A stretch of 64,000 bases of DNA from DASTHG01 sp035491895 (GCA_035491895.1 DATJJY010000059.1:11445-75444); one strand, 5' to 3'; counted from the stretch's first letter, positions 50,007 to 59,265 are shown. Made by a program: numbers and translations. Notes: generated from the sequence alone by a model not told the origin.

Positions 50007-51130
50007 TGCCATTCGTCACCTTCGATCTCGAGCGCTGGCAGAGCACCTGGGAAAACCGGGTTCGCTACAATCTGTCGGAGTCGGGCGTGCATCCGCTGAG
50101 CGTGCGCGAGCTGCTTTCGCTCGCCGAGTCGGCCGCGGACCCGTTGCTCGACGTGCGGCTCGGGTACAGCCAGTCGAACGGCACTGACGCCCTGCGCGAG
50201 CGGATCGCCGCACTGTACCCGGGGGCGACACCGGACCAGGTACTCGTCACGAACGGGAGCGCCGAAGCGAATTACGTCGCCGCGCTCGGGGTGATCGAGC
50301 CCGGCGATCAGGTCGCGATGCTGCTCCCCAACTACCTGCAGCTCTGGGGTCACGTGCAGAACCTCGGTGCGCAGGTGCGCCCCTTCCGGCTGCATGAGGA
50401 GCGGGGGTGGGCGCCCGATCCGGCGGAAATCCGCTCGGCGATCGGGCCGGCGACGAAGCTCGTGGTCGTCACGAACCCGCACAATCCGACCGGTCACATT
50501 CTCGCCGATCCGATGCGCCGCGCGATCATCGACCGCGCCCGAGAGGTGGGCGCCTGGCTGCTCGCCGACGAGGTGTACATGGGCGCCGAGCGCGACGGGC
50601 GGACGACGGAGTCGTTCTGGGGCAGCTACGACCGCCTCCTTTGTGTGGCGGGACTCTCGAAGGCCTACGGACTCCCCGGCCTGCGCATCGGATGGCTCGT
50701 CGGGCCGGCGCCGATCGTCGCGGACGCCTGGGCACGGCACGACTACACGACGATCGGTCCTTCGGGCGCAAGCGACCATCTCGCCACTCTGGCGCTCCAG
50801 CCCGCCGTGCGGGAGCGGCTGCTCGCTCGCACGCGGGGGATTCTGCGCGAGAACTATCCGGTGCTGGAGCAGTGGCTCAGGAGCTTCGGGGCGTCGTTCA
50901 CCTGGGTGCCGCCGCAAGCGGGGGCGATCTGCTTCGTGCGCTACCGCCCGGCGATCGACGGTGAGGCGCTGGTGGAGCGCGTCCGGGCGGGCCAGAACGT
51001 CCTCCTCGTGCCGGGGGAGCACTTCGGCATGCCGGGCTACATCCGCTTCGGGTTCGGCAACGAGCTGCCCGAGCTGCGCGAGGCACTGGCGGCGACCGCG
51101 ACCGGCTTGAGGCCGGCACTGGGCGACTGA
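50006..51130 (+). CDS. PLP-dependent aminotransferase, class I/II
   Basis: A 374-aa fold-type I enzyme. Features are NLSESGVHPLS near the start, YSQSNGTDALRERIA, NGSAEANY, TNPHNPTGHIL, ADEVYMGAE and the PLP lysine Lys219 in AGLSKAYGLPGLRIGW. The C-terminal GEHFGMPGYIRFGFG carries the substrate carboxylate Arg. Sequence style is close to the aspartate aminotransferase/arginine:pyruvate group. It is coupled to the HAD gene before it and followed after two bases by a cyclodeaminase-like gene. Confidence 0.88.
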   Translation: MPFVTFDLERWQSTWENRVRYNLSESGVHPLSVRELLSLAESAADPLLDVRLGYSQSNGTDALRERIAALYPGATPDQVLVTNGSAEANYVAALGVIEPGDQVAMLLPNYLQLWGHVQNLGAQVRPFRLHEERGWAPDPAEIRSAIGPATKLVVVTNPHNPTGHILADPMRRAIIDRAREVGAWLLADEVYMGAERDGRTTESFWGSYDRLLCVAGLSKAYGLPGLRIGWLVGPAPIVADAWARHDYTTIGPSGASDHLATLALQPAVRERLLARTRGILRENYPVLEQWLRSFGASFTWVPPQAGAICFVRYRPAIDGEALVERVRAGQNVLLVPGEHFGMPGYIRFGFGNELPELREALAATATGLRPALGD

Positions 51131-51132
51131 GC

Positions 51133-52080
51133 GTGCGCGTCGTCGCGCTCGAGGAGTTCCGCGACAAAATCACCATGGCGGCGGCCATCGCGGCAGTGGA
51201 GCGCGGTTTCAAGGCCCTGGCGCTTGGCCAGGCGACGCTTCCCGAGCCGATGGCGATGGAGCGGGCCCGCCCGACCGCATCGATCCACGTCAAAGGCGCT
51301 CAGCTGACCGGCGGCCGCTTCATCGTACTCAAGATCGCCACCGGATTTCCCGCGAACGTCGATCACGGCAAACCATCGGGTGACGGGCTGTTTCTCCTGC
51401 TGGATGCGAACACCGGCGCTCCCGCGCTGGTGCTCCTAGAGCACGGCTATCTGACGGATCTGCGCACCGCAGCTGCGATCGCGCTCACCCTCAAGTATCT
51501 GGCACCGCTCGAAGCCCGCACGGCGTTGCTCGTCGGCGCCGGTGGGCTCGCGCGCCTCACCGCGCGCGCGATGCTGGCGCAGCGGCAGCTCGAACGGCTT
51601 ACGATCTGGAACCGGACCGCGGAGCGGGCGGAGGCGCTGGCACGGGAGTTCGTGGGAGTGGTCCCGACGCGCGTCGCGCCGGCGCTGGAGTCGGCCGTGC
51701 GCGACCACCGTATCATCGTCTGCGTGACCGCGAGCACGACACCACTCGTCAAGGCGGCGTGGGTGTCCCGCGGCACGCACATCACCTCGGCCGGCAGCGA
51801 CAGCCCCGAGAAGGTGGAGCTCGAGCCCGCCTTGCTCGCCAAGGCCGACAAGCTGTTCGCGGACCGCGTCGCGCAGACGGAGCTGTACGGCAATCTGCAC
51901 CACGCGCTCGCCGCTGGAGCGGTCACTCGGCGCAAGGTGACGGGCGAGCTGGGCGACCTCGCGGCGGGGCGGCTGCTGGGACGGGAGCGGTCCGACGAGA
52001 TCACGATCGCAGACCTCACCGGCGTCGGCGTGCAGGACGCGGCTATCGTGGAACCTGTCGTCGAGGCTCTGGGACTATGA
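51133..52080 (+). CDS. Ornithine cyclodeaminase/mu-crystallin family protein
   Basis: A 315-aa NAD(P)-dependent enzyme. The Rossmann segment is ALLVGAGGLARLTARAML. Other family features are IKIATGFP-like FIVLKIATGFPAN, GYLTDLRTAAAIAL and HITSAGSDSPEKVELEPALL. Family members convert ornithine to proline, or reduce cyclic ketimines. Which applies here is unclear, but the adjacent aminotransferase and aldehyde dehydrogenase fit amino-acid or imine catabolism. GTG at 51133 is the start. It overlaps the dehydrogenase gene by ATGA. Confidence 0.87.
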   Translation: MRVVALEEFRDKITMAAAIAAVERGFKALALGQATLPEPMAMERARPTASIHVKGAQLTGGRFIVLKIATGFPANVDHGKPSGDGLFLLLDANTGAPALVLLEHGYLTDLRTAAAIALTLKYLAPLEARTALLVGAGGLARLTARAMLAQRQLERLTIWNRTAERAEALAREFVGVVPTRVAPALESAVRDHRIIVCVTASTTPLVKAAWVSRGTHITSAGSDSPEKVELEPALLAKADKLFADRVAQTELYGNLHHALAAGAVTRRKVTGELGDLAAGRLLGRERSDEITIADLTGVGVQDAAIVEPVVEALGL

Positions 52081-53468
52081 AGACCGTCGAGCGTGAGACC
52101 AGTGTGATCCGAGCCCCACACGACGGCAGCGAGGTGGGGGTGTGCACCCTCGCGTCGCCGGAGGAGGTCCGTGGCGTGCTCGATGCTGCCGTCGCCGCGG
52201 CGGGCGCGTGTCGCGAGCTGCCCGCCTACGAGCGGGCCGCGAGCCTGCGCAGGATCGGCGACGGCGTCGCGGCGCAGCGCGACGCGATGGCGCGCACGCT
52301 GGCACTCGAGGCCGGGAAGCCGATCGCGCAGGCGCGCGTCGAGATCGATCGCGCCATCGCCGTCTTTCGCGATGCCGGCGAGGAAGCGACGCGCATCGGG
52401 GGCGAGGTCTTGCCGACCGACGCGGTGCCCACGGGCATTGGTCGTATCGCGCTGACCCGCCGATTCCCGCTGTCGCCGATCTCGGCGATCACCCCGTTCA
52501 ACTTTCCGGTGCTCCTCGCGGCGCACAAGCTCGCCCCCGCGCTCGCGTGCGGGGCGACCATCGTCGTGAAGCCGCCCCCCCAGGATCCGCTCGCCGCGTC
52601 GATGATGATGGAGATCGTGCGCCAGTCGGGGTACCCGCCGGGCGGGGCGCACATGGTGCCCTGTCACGTGGAGGTGGCTCAGATCCTGATCGAGGATCCG
52701 CGCGTCCGGCTCATCACGTTCACCGGGAGCGCCGCCGCGGGGTGGGCGATTCGCGCCAAGGCGGGGACGAAGCGGGTGGCGCTCGAGCTTGGCGGCAACG
52801 CCGGCGTGATCATCGAGCCGGATGCCGACCTCGCCTGGGCCGCCGCGCGGTGCGCCGTAGGCGGATTCACCTACGCCGGGCAATCATGCATCTCGACGCA
52901 GCGCATCTATGTGCATCAGGACGTCTATCGTACGTTCCTCGATGCCTTCCTGCCGAAGGTTGCGGGGCTGGTCGTGGGAGACGTGCTCGACGAGAAGACC
53001 GATGTGGGGCCGCTGATTTCTCAGGATGCGGCGCTGCGGGTGGAGCGGTGGATCGGGGAGGCGAAGGCCGGAGGCGCCGAGGTGGTGCTGGGCGGCACCA
53101 GGCGGGGGGCATTCGTCGATCCCACGGTGCTCCTCAAGACGAGCCCGGCGATGAAGGTGAATTGTGAGGAGGTGTTCGCGCCGCTCGTGACGGTCACGTC
53201 GTATCAACGACTCGACGACGCGATCGCCGCGGTGAATCAGTCCCCGTGGGGCTTGCAGGCGGGGGTGTTCACGCGCGACGTGCGCACGCTGTTCCGGCTG
53301 CACGCCGAGCTCGACGTGGGCGCGGTGAATGGCAACGACATGCCGGGGTATCGGGTGGACCGTCTCCCCTACGGAGGCGCGAAGGCCTCAGGGTTGGGGC
53401 GCGAGGGAGTGCGTTACGCGATCGAGGAGATGACCGAGCTCCGGATGCTGACGATCAAGCTCGACTGA
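52077..53468 (+). CDS. Aldehyde dehydrogenase family protein
   Basis: A 463-aa NAD(P)-dependent dehydrogenase oxidising an aldehyde to an acid. PFNFPVLLAAHKLAPALACG is the cofactor-binding segment, FTGSAAAGWAI the NAD loop, LELGGN carries the general base Glu, and the nucleophile is Cys271 in GQSCIS. The C-terminal NGNDMPGYRVDRLPYGGAKASGLGREG segment matches the glyceraldehyde-3-phosphate/lactaldehyde dehydrogenase-like branch. Last gene of the four-gene operon. It converges on pit with 11 bases between stops. Confidence 0.9.
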   Translation: MKTVERETSVIRAPHDGSEVGVCTLASPEEVRGVLDAAVAAAGACRELPAYERAASLRRIGDGVAAQRDAMARTLALEAGKPIAQARVEIDRAIAVFRDAGEEATRIGGEVLPTDAVPTGIGRIALTRRFPLSPISAITPFNFPVLLAAHKLAPALACGATIVVKPPPQDPLAASMMMEIVRQSGYPPGGAHMVPCHVEVAQILIEDPRVRLITFTGSAAAGWAIRAKAGTKRVALELGGNAGVIIEPDADLAWAAARCAVGGFTYAGQSCISTQRIYVHQDVYRTFLDAFLPKVAGLVVGDVLDEKTDVGPLISQDAALRVERWIGEAKAGGAEVVLGGTRRGAFVDPTVLLKTSPAMKVNCEEVFAPLVTVTSYQRLDDAIAAVNQSPWGLQAGVFTRDVRTLFRLHAELDVGAVNGNDMPGYRVDRLPYGGAKASGLGREGVRYAIEEMTELRMLTIKLD

Positions 53469-53479
53469 AATCGATCGCG

Positions 53480-54517
53480 TCAGCGATTGAAGCCATGCAC
53501 TACGACGTAGGCGAGCCCGGCGATCCCCGCCGCCGCCGGAATCGTCAGCACCCACGCCCAGACGATCCGTCCTGCCACCGCCCACCGAACGGCCGAGAAT
53601 CGCTGCGCCGCGCCGACGCCCGTGATGGCGCCGGTGATCGTGTGCGTGGTGCTCACCGGGATGCCGAAGTGCGAGGCCAGCGAGATCGTGAGGGCGCCGG
53701 CGGTCTCGGCGCAGAACCCGCCGAATGGTTTGAGCTTGGTCAGCCGCTGACCCATCGTCTTCACGATGCGCCAGCCACCGGCCATCGTGCCAAAGGCGAT
53801 CGCGGTATACGCGGCGAACACCACCCAGGTCGGGACGTGGTCGGTGGTCGTTACGTGCAGTGCCCCGACGTTCACCTGCTGCAGCGAGGCCTGCTCGGCG
53901 AACAACAGGCCCACGATGATCCCCATCGTCTTTTGCGAGTCATTGCTGCCGTGCGACAGCGACATGCTGGCGGCGGACACGAGCTGCAGCAAACGGAAGG
54001 CGCGGTCGACTTTGCGGGGCAGCGAGCGGCGCAAGAGCCACGACAGACCGATGACGAGGGAGAACGAAACGAGCATGCCAAGCAGCGGGGACACGACGAT
54101 GAAGATCAGGGTCAGCACCCACTTCCCCGGCCAGACAATGGCGGAGATCCCCACCTTCGCGATCGCGGCGCCGGCGTAACCGCCGATGAGCGCGTGCGAC
54201 GAGGACGACGGCAGGCCCGCGTACCAGGTGATGAGGTTCCAGGTGATCGCGCCCAGGAGCCCTGCGAGCACCACGTTGGCGTCCACGATGGACGGATTGA
54301 CGATGCCCGAGGCGATGCTCTTGGCGACCGCGGTCCCGAACAGGAAGACGGCGACGAAGTTGAAGAACGCGGCCCAGACGACGGCCGCGGTGGGGCTGAG
54401 CACACGGGTCGAGACGACGGTCGCGATCGAGTTCGCGCTGTCGTGAAATCCGTTGATGAAGTCGAAGACCAGGGCGACCAGGACGATCGCCAGGATGAAC
54501 GCGACGTGGCTGCTCAT
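53480..54517 (-). CDS. Low-affinity inorganic phosphate transporter (Pit)
   Basis: A 345-aa membrane protein with about ten hydrophobic segments. It has the two PiT signature regions: FDFINGFHDSANSIATVVSTRV near the N-terminus and MSLSHGSNDSQKTMGII in the second half. The second repeat also has SHFGIPVSTTHTITGAI. It takes up metal-phosphate. ATG at 54517 overlaps the DUF47 stop (TGATG), so they are translated together; the frame extends to 55444 only through DUF47. Confidence 0.93.
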   Translation of the reverse strand: MSSHVAFILAIVLVALVFDFINGFHDSANSIATVVSTRVLSPTAAVVWAAFFNFVAVFLFGTAVAKSIASGIVNPSIVDANVVLAGLLGAITWNLITWYAGLPSSSSHALIGGYAGAAIAKVGISAIVWPGKWVLTLIFIVVSPLLGMLVSFSLVIGLSWLLRRSLPRKVDRAFRLLQLVSAASMSLSHGSNDSQKTMGIIVGLLFAEQASLQQVNVGALHVTTTDHVPTWVVFAAYTAIAFGTMAGGWRIVKTMGQRLTKLKPFGGFCAETAGALTISLASHFGIPVSTTHTITGAITGVGAAQRFSAVRWAVAGRIVWAWVLTIPAAAGIAGLAYVVVHGFNR

Positions 54518-55137
54518 CAGGCGTGTTTCAGCGCGATGGATTCGACGACGTTCGCCACGTCCTCCGCTTCGTCGAGCGTGCGCTCGAGGTTGTCGTAGAT
54601 TTCCTTCCACTTCACCAGCTCGATCGCGTTCGTCTCCTTTTCGAACAGCAGACCCAGGGCTTCGTGGTAGATGACGTCGCCCTCCTCCTCGAGCCGCTTT
54701 GCGTCGACGCAGTATTTCATCACGTCGTCGCCCTTCTTGAGGCGACCCACCGCTTCGCCCAGCACGGCTGTCATCCGCGAGATGACTTCGGCAAGCTGCT
54801 TTACCCCCTGTGGAGGAATGCCGAGGTGGAAGATCTGCGCGCGACGCGCCGTGCCGTCGATCGTATCGATCACATCGTCGAGATCGGAGGCGAGCTGGTG
54901 GATGTCCTCCCGGTCGAGCGGCGTGATGAACGTGCGGTCGAGCCGGTTCACCACTTCGTGGGTGACCTGGTCGCACTCGTGCTCGAGGCGTTTGATGGCT
55001 TCGACGATCGGCGTACGACGCTCCGGGGGAGTCTCGAACAGCTCGCGCAGCCGGGCGGCGGCCTCGTGATTCCGGGTCGCGACCTCGACAAAGAGATCGA
55101 AGAACTCTTCCTCGCGCGGCAGGAGTCGCAGGGGCAC
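54517..55137 (-). CDS. DUF47/PhoU-like Pit accessory protein
   Basis: A 206-aa all-helical cytosolic protein of the DUF47 (YkaA) family, related to PhoU, normally encoded beside pit. Family features: FFDLFVEVATRNHEAAARL, IKRLEHECDQVTHEVVNRLDRTFITPLDREDIHQL split over two helices, and DDVIDTIDGTARR. It probably modulates the phosphate transporter. The start is GTG at 55137. Confidence 0.92.
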   Translation of the reverse strand: MPLRLLPREEEFFDLFVEVATRNHEAAARLRELFETPPERRTPIVEAIKRLEHECDQVTHEVVNRLDRTFITPLDREDIHQLASDLDDVIDTIDGTARRAQIFHLGIPPQGVKQLAEVISRMTAVLGEAVGRLKKGDDVMKYCVDAKRLEEEGDVIYHEALGLLFEKETNAIELVKWKEIYDNLERTLDEAEDVANVVESIALKHA

Positions 55138-55244
55138 GGTTCCCTCGACGGTGGAGTGAGACGGACCAAGCGGGCGTACAACAATAGCCGGCCGATGAGA
55201 CCGCCACTAGGTTAGCTGACCTCCATACGGAGCGACCCCAGAAC

Positions 55245-56672
55245 ATGGCGACGGCGCAACAGCCACATACCGAGTTCGTCCGGGCGATCTCCCGCTGGGA
55301 CGCCACGGCGCTCGTCGTCGGCTCGATGATCGGCTCCGGCATCTTCATCGTGTCGGCCGAGATTCTGCGCGAAGTGCATGCCCCCGGATACCTGCTGCTC
55401 GTCTGGGCACTCTCCGGCGGCGTGACGCTCATGGGTGCGCTCACCTATGGCGAGCTGTCGGCCATGTATCCGCACGCGGGCGGGCAATATGTCTACCTGC
55501 GGGAAGCGATCTCCCCGTTGTTCGGATACCTGTACGGGTGGACGCTGTTCGTCGTGATCCAGACCGGCACGATCGCCGCCGTCGCAGTCGCCTTCGCCCG
55601 CTTCACCGCCGTCTTCTGGCCTGCATTGGGGCCCGACGTCTTCAGCGGCTGGGGTGGGACGATCACTTTCCCACCTCCGATCGGCCCGATCGTGGTGGGG
55701 CTCTCGCCGCAGCGGCTGTTCGCGATCGTCTCGGTAGTGGTGCTCACCGCGATCAACGTCCGTGGCGTGCGCACCGCGACCGTCATCCAGACGACGTTCA
55801 CCGCTATCAAGGCGGCGAGCGTCGCCGTCCTGATTCTCCTCGGCATCACCATCGGACGTCACAGTGATGCCCTGACGGCGAACTTCGACGGGCATTTCCT
55901 CGACACCGGCGGCGTCGCGATCGGGATGACGGCGATCGGCGCCGCGATGGTCGGCTCGCTTTTTTCGATGGACGCGTGGAACAACGTCGGGTTCGCTGGG
56001 AGCGAGCTGAAGGATCCCCGGCGCGACCTGCCCTTCGCCATGGTGATGGGCGTCCTCATCGTGACGGTGCTGTATCTGCTGGTCAACATCGCCTACCTGA
56101 GCGTCCTCCCCGCCTCCGCTATCGTGACGGCGCCGCAGGATCGCGTCGGCACCGCGGCGCTCGAGGCCATCTTGGGAGCGCCCGGACGCTACGTCATGGC
56201 GGCGGCGATCATGATCTCGACCTTCGGCTGCAACAATGGGTTGATTTTATCGGGGGCGCGCGTGTACTACGCCATGGCGCGCGACAATCTGTTCTTCCAA
56301 TCGGCCGGGCGGCTGCACTCGCGGTACCAGACGCCCACCGTGGCGCTCGTCGTACAGGCGATCTGGACGTCACTGCTCTGCCTGTCGGGCACGTACAGCC
56401 AGCTGCTCAACTTCGTGATCTTCGCGGCGATCCTGTTCTACCTGCTGACGACGGTCGGTCTCTTCATCCTGCGTGTGAAACGGCCAGACGCCGAGCGACC
56501 GCTCCGCGCGCCGGGATATCCCTGGCTGCCGGGCGCGTACGTGGTGCTGACCGGCCTCATCGCCGTCTCCCTCCTCGTCGTGAACACGACCCGGACATAC
56601 GCCGGGCTGGGGCTGTTGCTCGTCCTCCTCGGCGTACCGGTGTACTACCTCTGGAAGGCAATGGTCCGCTAA
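55245..56672 (+). CDS. APC superfamily amino acid permease
   Basis: A 475-aa inner-membrane transporter with about 12 membrane segments. VGSMIGSGIFIVSAEILRE carries the APC substrate motif. YGELSAMYPHAGGQYVYLREA and DAWNNVGFAGSELKDPRRDLP match the LAT/basic amino-acid transporter branch (SteT-like). It is distinct from the permease at 5.2-6.6 kb and is not paired with an antiporter partner. Promoter region 55138-55244 is shared with the divergent DUF47-pit pair. Confidence 0.87.
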   Translation: MATAQQPHTEFVRAISRWDATALVVGSMIGSGIFIVSAEILREVHAPGYLLLVWALSGGVTLMGALTYGELSAMYPHAGGQYVYLREAISPLFGYLYGWTLFVVIQTGTIAAVAVAFARFTAVFWPALGPDVFSGWGGTITFPPPIGPIVVGLSPQRLFAIVSVVVLTAINVRGVRTATVIQTTFTAIKAASVAVLILLGITIGRHSDALTANFDGHFLDTGGVAIGMTAIGAAMVGSLFSMDAWNNVGFAGSELKDPRRDLPFAMVMGVLIVTVLYLLVNIAYLSVLPASAIVTAPQDRVGTAALEAILGAPGRYVMAAAIMISTFGCNNGLILSGARVYYAMARDNLFFQSAGRLHSRYQTPTVALVVQAIWTSLLCLSGTYSQLLNFVIFAAILFYLLTTVGLFILRVKRPDAERPLRAPGYPWLPGAYVVLTGLIAVSLLVVNTTRTYAGLGLLLVLLGVPVYYLWKAMVR

Positions 56673-56694
56673 GCCACCACGAGGAGCGTCGTTC

Positions 56695-57912
56695 ATGCAG
56701 TACCAGCCGGTCTTCCGGTCGATACTCGCGGCGTCGTGCGCGAGCATGCTCGCCTGTCTCCACAATGAGGGACCTCCCACCGGCGGCCCGCTGTTCGCCA
56801 CCACAACGATCGACAGCACGGTGGGAAGTGTCACGACCACGTCGCTCGTAGTCGACGTGTCGCAGCATGTGCATGTGTTGTACTCGCAGGACGGGATCAG
56901 CACGCTGCGCTACGCGACGTGCGCGGGGTTGTGCGCGCAGAACACGAGCTGGCAACGGGTGACGGTAGACACGACGGCGAACTCCGGATTGGCGAGCTCC
57001 CTCGTCATCGACGCCGGCGGTCTCCACGCGACGTATCAGGTCTTCAACGGCCAAGGCGACCTGCGCTATGCCGCCTGCGCCGGTGCCTGTCTTCAGGCGA
57101 CGAGCTGGCAGGTGGCGACGATCGACTCGAGCGGCGATACGGGTCACGATGGGTCGCTCGCCGCCGACGCAAGCGGCCGGCTCCACGTGACCTACATCGA
57201 AACCCGTAGCGGGGGGCGCGGCTATCTCAAGTACGCCTTCTGCGGCACCGCCTGCACGACCGCGACCAACTGGCAAGTCGCCATCATCGACAGCGCGACA
57301 TATCTCTTCGCGTCGGCACGCTCGCTCGCCGTCGACGGCAGCGGCCGACGCCACCTCGTCTATCAGAAATCCGATTCCCTGGGCGTCGCGCCACTCTACT
57401 ATGCCCGCTGTGATACCGGGTGCACAGGCGCCACGAACTGGCAATCGGCGCCGGTGGACCTCGCTCCACTGTTCGATGCCGCACCGGTCCTGGCACTCGA
57501 TGGCGAGGGACACCCACGGAGCGGGTATTGGGATCTCTTGAACAACCAGGACGTCATTACTTACGCGACGTGCGACACACAGTGCACCACACCCGGGGCC
57601 TGGCACATCCTGCCGCTACAGACGATCGAGCAGGGAAGCTCCGATCTGTCGCAGCACTCTCTCGTCATCGATCAAGCGGGCCGGCCCCACATGAGCTTTC
57701 AGCACGCCGGCCTGTCCTACGCCGCCTGCAACCTCAACTGCACCACACCCGGCAGCTGGTTCGAAGTCCCGATCGAAGCCACGACCGGGGGCACGGGGAT
57801 TGGCTCAGGGAGCTCGGTCGGCGTGTTGCCGGTGGGAGTGTTTCAGGCGGGGATCGTCTATCTCTCGGCCGGTGATCCAGGCGGAGGATTGAAATTCGCC
57901 CAGTCGAACTAG
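56695..57912 (+). CDS. Exported repeat protein with six CxxxC modules
   Basis: A 405-aa exported protein, possibly lipid-modified at Cys21 (SMLAC). Six repeats of about 55-60 residues each contain a Y-A-x-C-x3-C core followed five or six residues later by an aromatic pair such as SWQ or NWQ: CAGLC, CAGAC, CGTAC, CDTGC, CDTQC and CNLNC. Between cores run SLVVD, SLVID, SLAAD and similar HxxY strands, so the chain probably folds as a six-bladed propeller with one disulfide per blade. No family name is recognised. It follows the permease gene by 22 bases. Confidence 0.65.
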   Translation: MQYQPVFRSILAASCASMLACLHNEGPPTGGPLFATTTIDSTVGSVTTTSLVVDVSQHVHVLYSQDGISTLRYATCAGLCAQNTSWQRVTVDTTANSGLASSLVIDAGGLHATYQVFNGQGDLRYAACAGACLQATSWQVATIDSSGDTGHDGSLAADASGRLHVTYIETRSGGRGYLKYAFCGTACTTATNWQVAIIDSATYLFASARSLAVDGSGRRHLVYQKSDSLGVAPLYYARCDTGCTGATNWQSAPVDLAPLFDAAPVLALDGEGHPRSGYWDLLNNQDVITYATCDTQCTTPGAWHILPLQTIEQGSSDLSQHSLVIDQAGRPHMSFQHAGLSYAACNLNCTTPGSWFEVPIEATTGGTGIGSGSSVGVLPVGVFQAGIVYLSAGDPGGGLKFAQSN

Positions 57913-57946
57913 TAACTGACATAGGCACAGCATGTTAGACTTGTAG

Positions 57947-57974
57947 TTGCGGCCGCATGGGCTCGGTTTATATT
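57947..57974 (+). promoter_or_regulatory. Candidate promoter of the zinc-ribbon gene
   Basis: TATATT at 57969-57974 is a good -10 box, with TTGCGG 16 bases upstream (57947-57952) as a weak -35. The -10 lies in the left arm of an imperfect hairpin (57963-57976 with 57988-58001, 13 of 14 pairs with one wobble). A start near 57981 would give a short leader ending at AGGAGG (58007-58012). Confidence 0.4.
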
Positions 57975-58018
57975 CGCGAGACAACCCCGAATAAAAGCCG
58001 AACATGAGGAGGTACGCC

Positions 58019-58168
58019 ATGCCCGCCCCGCCCCGCCAACCCGCCCAGCTGCAGCCGACCGTGTACGCGCCCTCGATACAGCGCCGCTGCCCCGATTGCG
58101 ATGCGCGGGTGACGCCGCAATCGGGGTGTCTTGTGTGCCCGAGTTGCGGATGGTCGCGGTGCGGATAG
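58019..58168 (+). CDS. 49-aa zinc-ribbon protein
   Basis: A very small protein: a Pro/Gln-rich start (about 20 residues), then two CxxC pairs, Cys24/Cys27 (RRCPDCDAR) and Cys40/Cys43 (LVCPSCGW), ending in WSRCG. AGGAGG at 58007-58012 lies six bases before the ATG, so translation is well supported. The C-terminal half looks like the zinc-ribbon tail of B12-dependent ribonucleotide reductase NrdJ (CPxCG then CxSCGYSKC), here standing alone. It could be a detached redox tail or an unrelated zinc knuckle. No nrdJ is visible here. Confidence 0.7.
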   Translation: MPAPPRQPAQLQPTVYAPSIQRRCPDCDARVTPQSGCLVCPSCGWSRCG

Positions 58169-58230
58169 AGGGGCGGTCAGACGGTCGGATCCACCTCCCC
58201 ATCGTGGAGCAACCCATCCTTGCGTTGCCG

Positions 58231-59265
58231 ATGTCACCGTCCGCCCGACCGCCTGTCCGCCCGTCCGGCCTGACCGTCCTCGACGAGCGGCTGCGCGGCA
58301 CCAAGTTCGTCACGCTCGATTCCCGTTCCGTGCTCAACTCTCCCGAGCAGACGGGGATGGATTTCTGGTCGATCAATCCTTACGTCGGATGTGAGTTCGG
58401 GTGCACCTACTGCTACGCGCGCTTTGCCCATCGCTACGTGGTGGAGCGGGCGCATGCCACGAAGCGGCTCTCCGATGAGCAGCTCCCCGAGTATCGCGGT
58501 GCCAACGGGTGGGAAGCGTTCGAGCAGCGCATCTTCGTTAAGGCGGGGCTCCAGACGGCGCTGCGCGCCGACTTGCAGCGCTACCACCGCTCGGCCCAGC
58601 GCGGCGCGCCGATCGTGATCGGGACGGCCACCGATCCGTATCAGCCCGCGGAGCGGCGGTTCCGTCTGACTCGCCTGGTGCTCGAGGAGCTGGCGAAGTG
58701 CGAGGGGCTGTCTATTGGCATCATCACGAAGAGCCCGCTCGTCACCCGCGACATCGACGTGCTGCAGCGCATCCAGCAGCGCAACGATCTCGAGGTGCAC
58801 GTCTCCCTGATCTCGCTCGACACCGAAATCGTCCGCCTGCTCGAAGCGCGTTCGCCGCTGCCGGCGGTGCGACTGCGCGCGGTCAGGCGACTCACCGAGG
58901 CGGGCGTGAACGCGGGGCTGATCGTGGCCCCGGTCCTTCCCGGGATCTCCGACGACATTGTGCGACTCGAGACGTTGTTCCGAGCGGCGCACGCGGCAGG
59001 GGCTCGGTACGTCAGTGCGAGCCCGCTGCGGCTGTATCCCGGTATCCGCGACCGGTTCTTACCGGTCCTGGAGGAGCACTTCCCCCCTCTTGCCGAGCGG
59101 TACCGCCGCGCGTACGCGGGCCGAGGCGCCGCGCCGGCGAACTACGCTCGCGCGCTGACGCAGCGTATCCGGCGACTGCAGACGAAGTACGGGTTCCCCA
59201 TTCGCGGCATGGCGGATCGCTACGAGAAACGTCGTCCCTTGCTACAGCAAGAGTTTCAGTTGTGA
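58231..59265 (+). CDS. Radical SAM protein, SplB/Rv2578c-like
   Basis: A 344-aa radical SAM enzyme. The cluster motif is CEFGCTYCYA (Cx3Cx2C), preceded by FWSINPYVG. GTATDPYQPAERRFRLTRLVLEEL follows, and IITKSPLVTRDIDVLQRI is typical of the Rv2578c/SplB-related family (COG1533-like). Family members include spore photoproduct lyase relatives, but this protein's substrate is unknown. ATG at 58231 is taken as the start; the frame extends upstream to 58096 through the zinc-ribbon gene. It overlaps the converging gene by 10 bases. Confidence 0.82.
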   Translation: MSPSARPPVRPSGLTVLDERLRGTKFVTLDSRSVLNSPEQTGMDFWSINPYVGCEFGCTYCYARFAHRYVVERAHATKRLSDEQLPEYRGANGWEAFEQRIFVKAGLQTALRADLQRYHRSAQRGAPIVIGTATDPYQPAERRFRLTRLVLEELAKCEGLSIGIITKSPLVTRDIDVLQRIQQRNDLEVHVSLISLDTEIVRLLEARSPLPAVRLRAVRRLTEAGVNAGLIVAPVLPGISDDIVRLETLFRAAHAAGARYVSASPLRLYPGIRDRFLPVLEEHFPPLAERYRRAYAGRGAAPANYARALTQRIRRLQTKYGFPIRGMADRYEKRRPLLQQEFQL

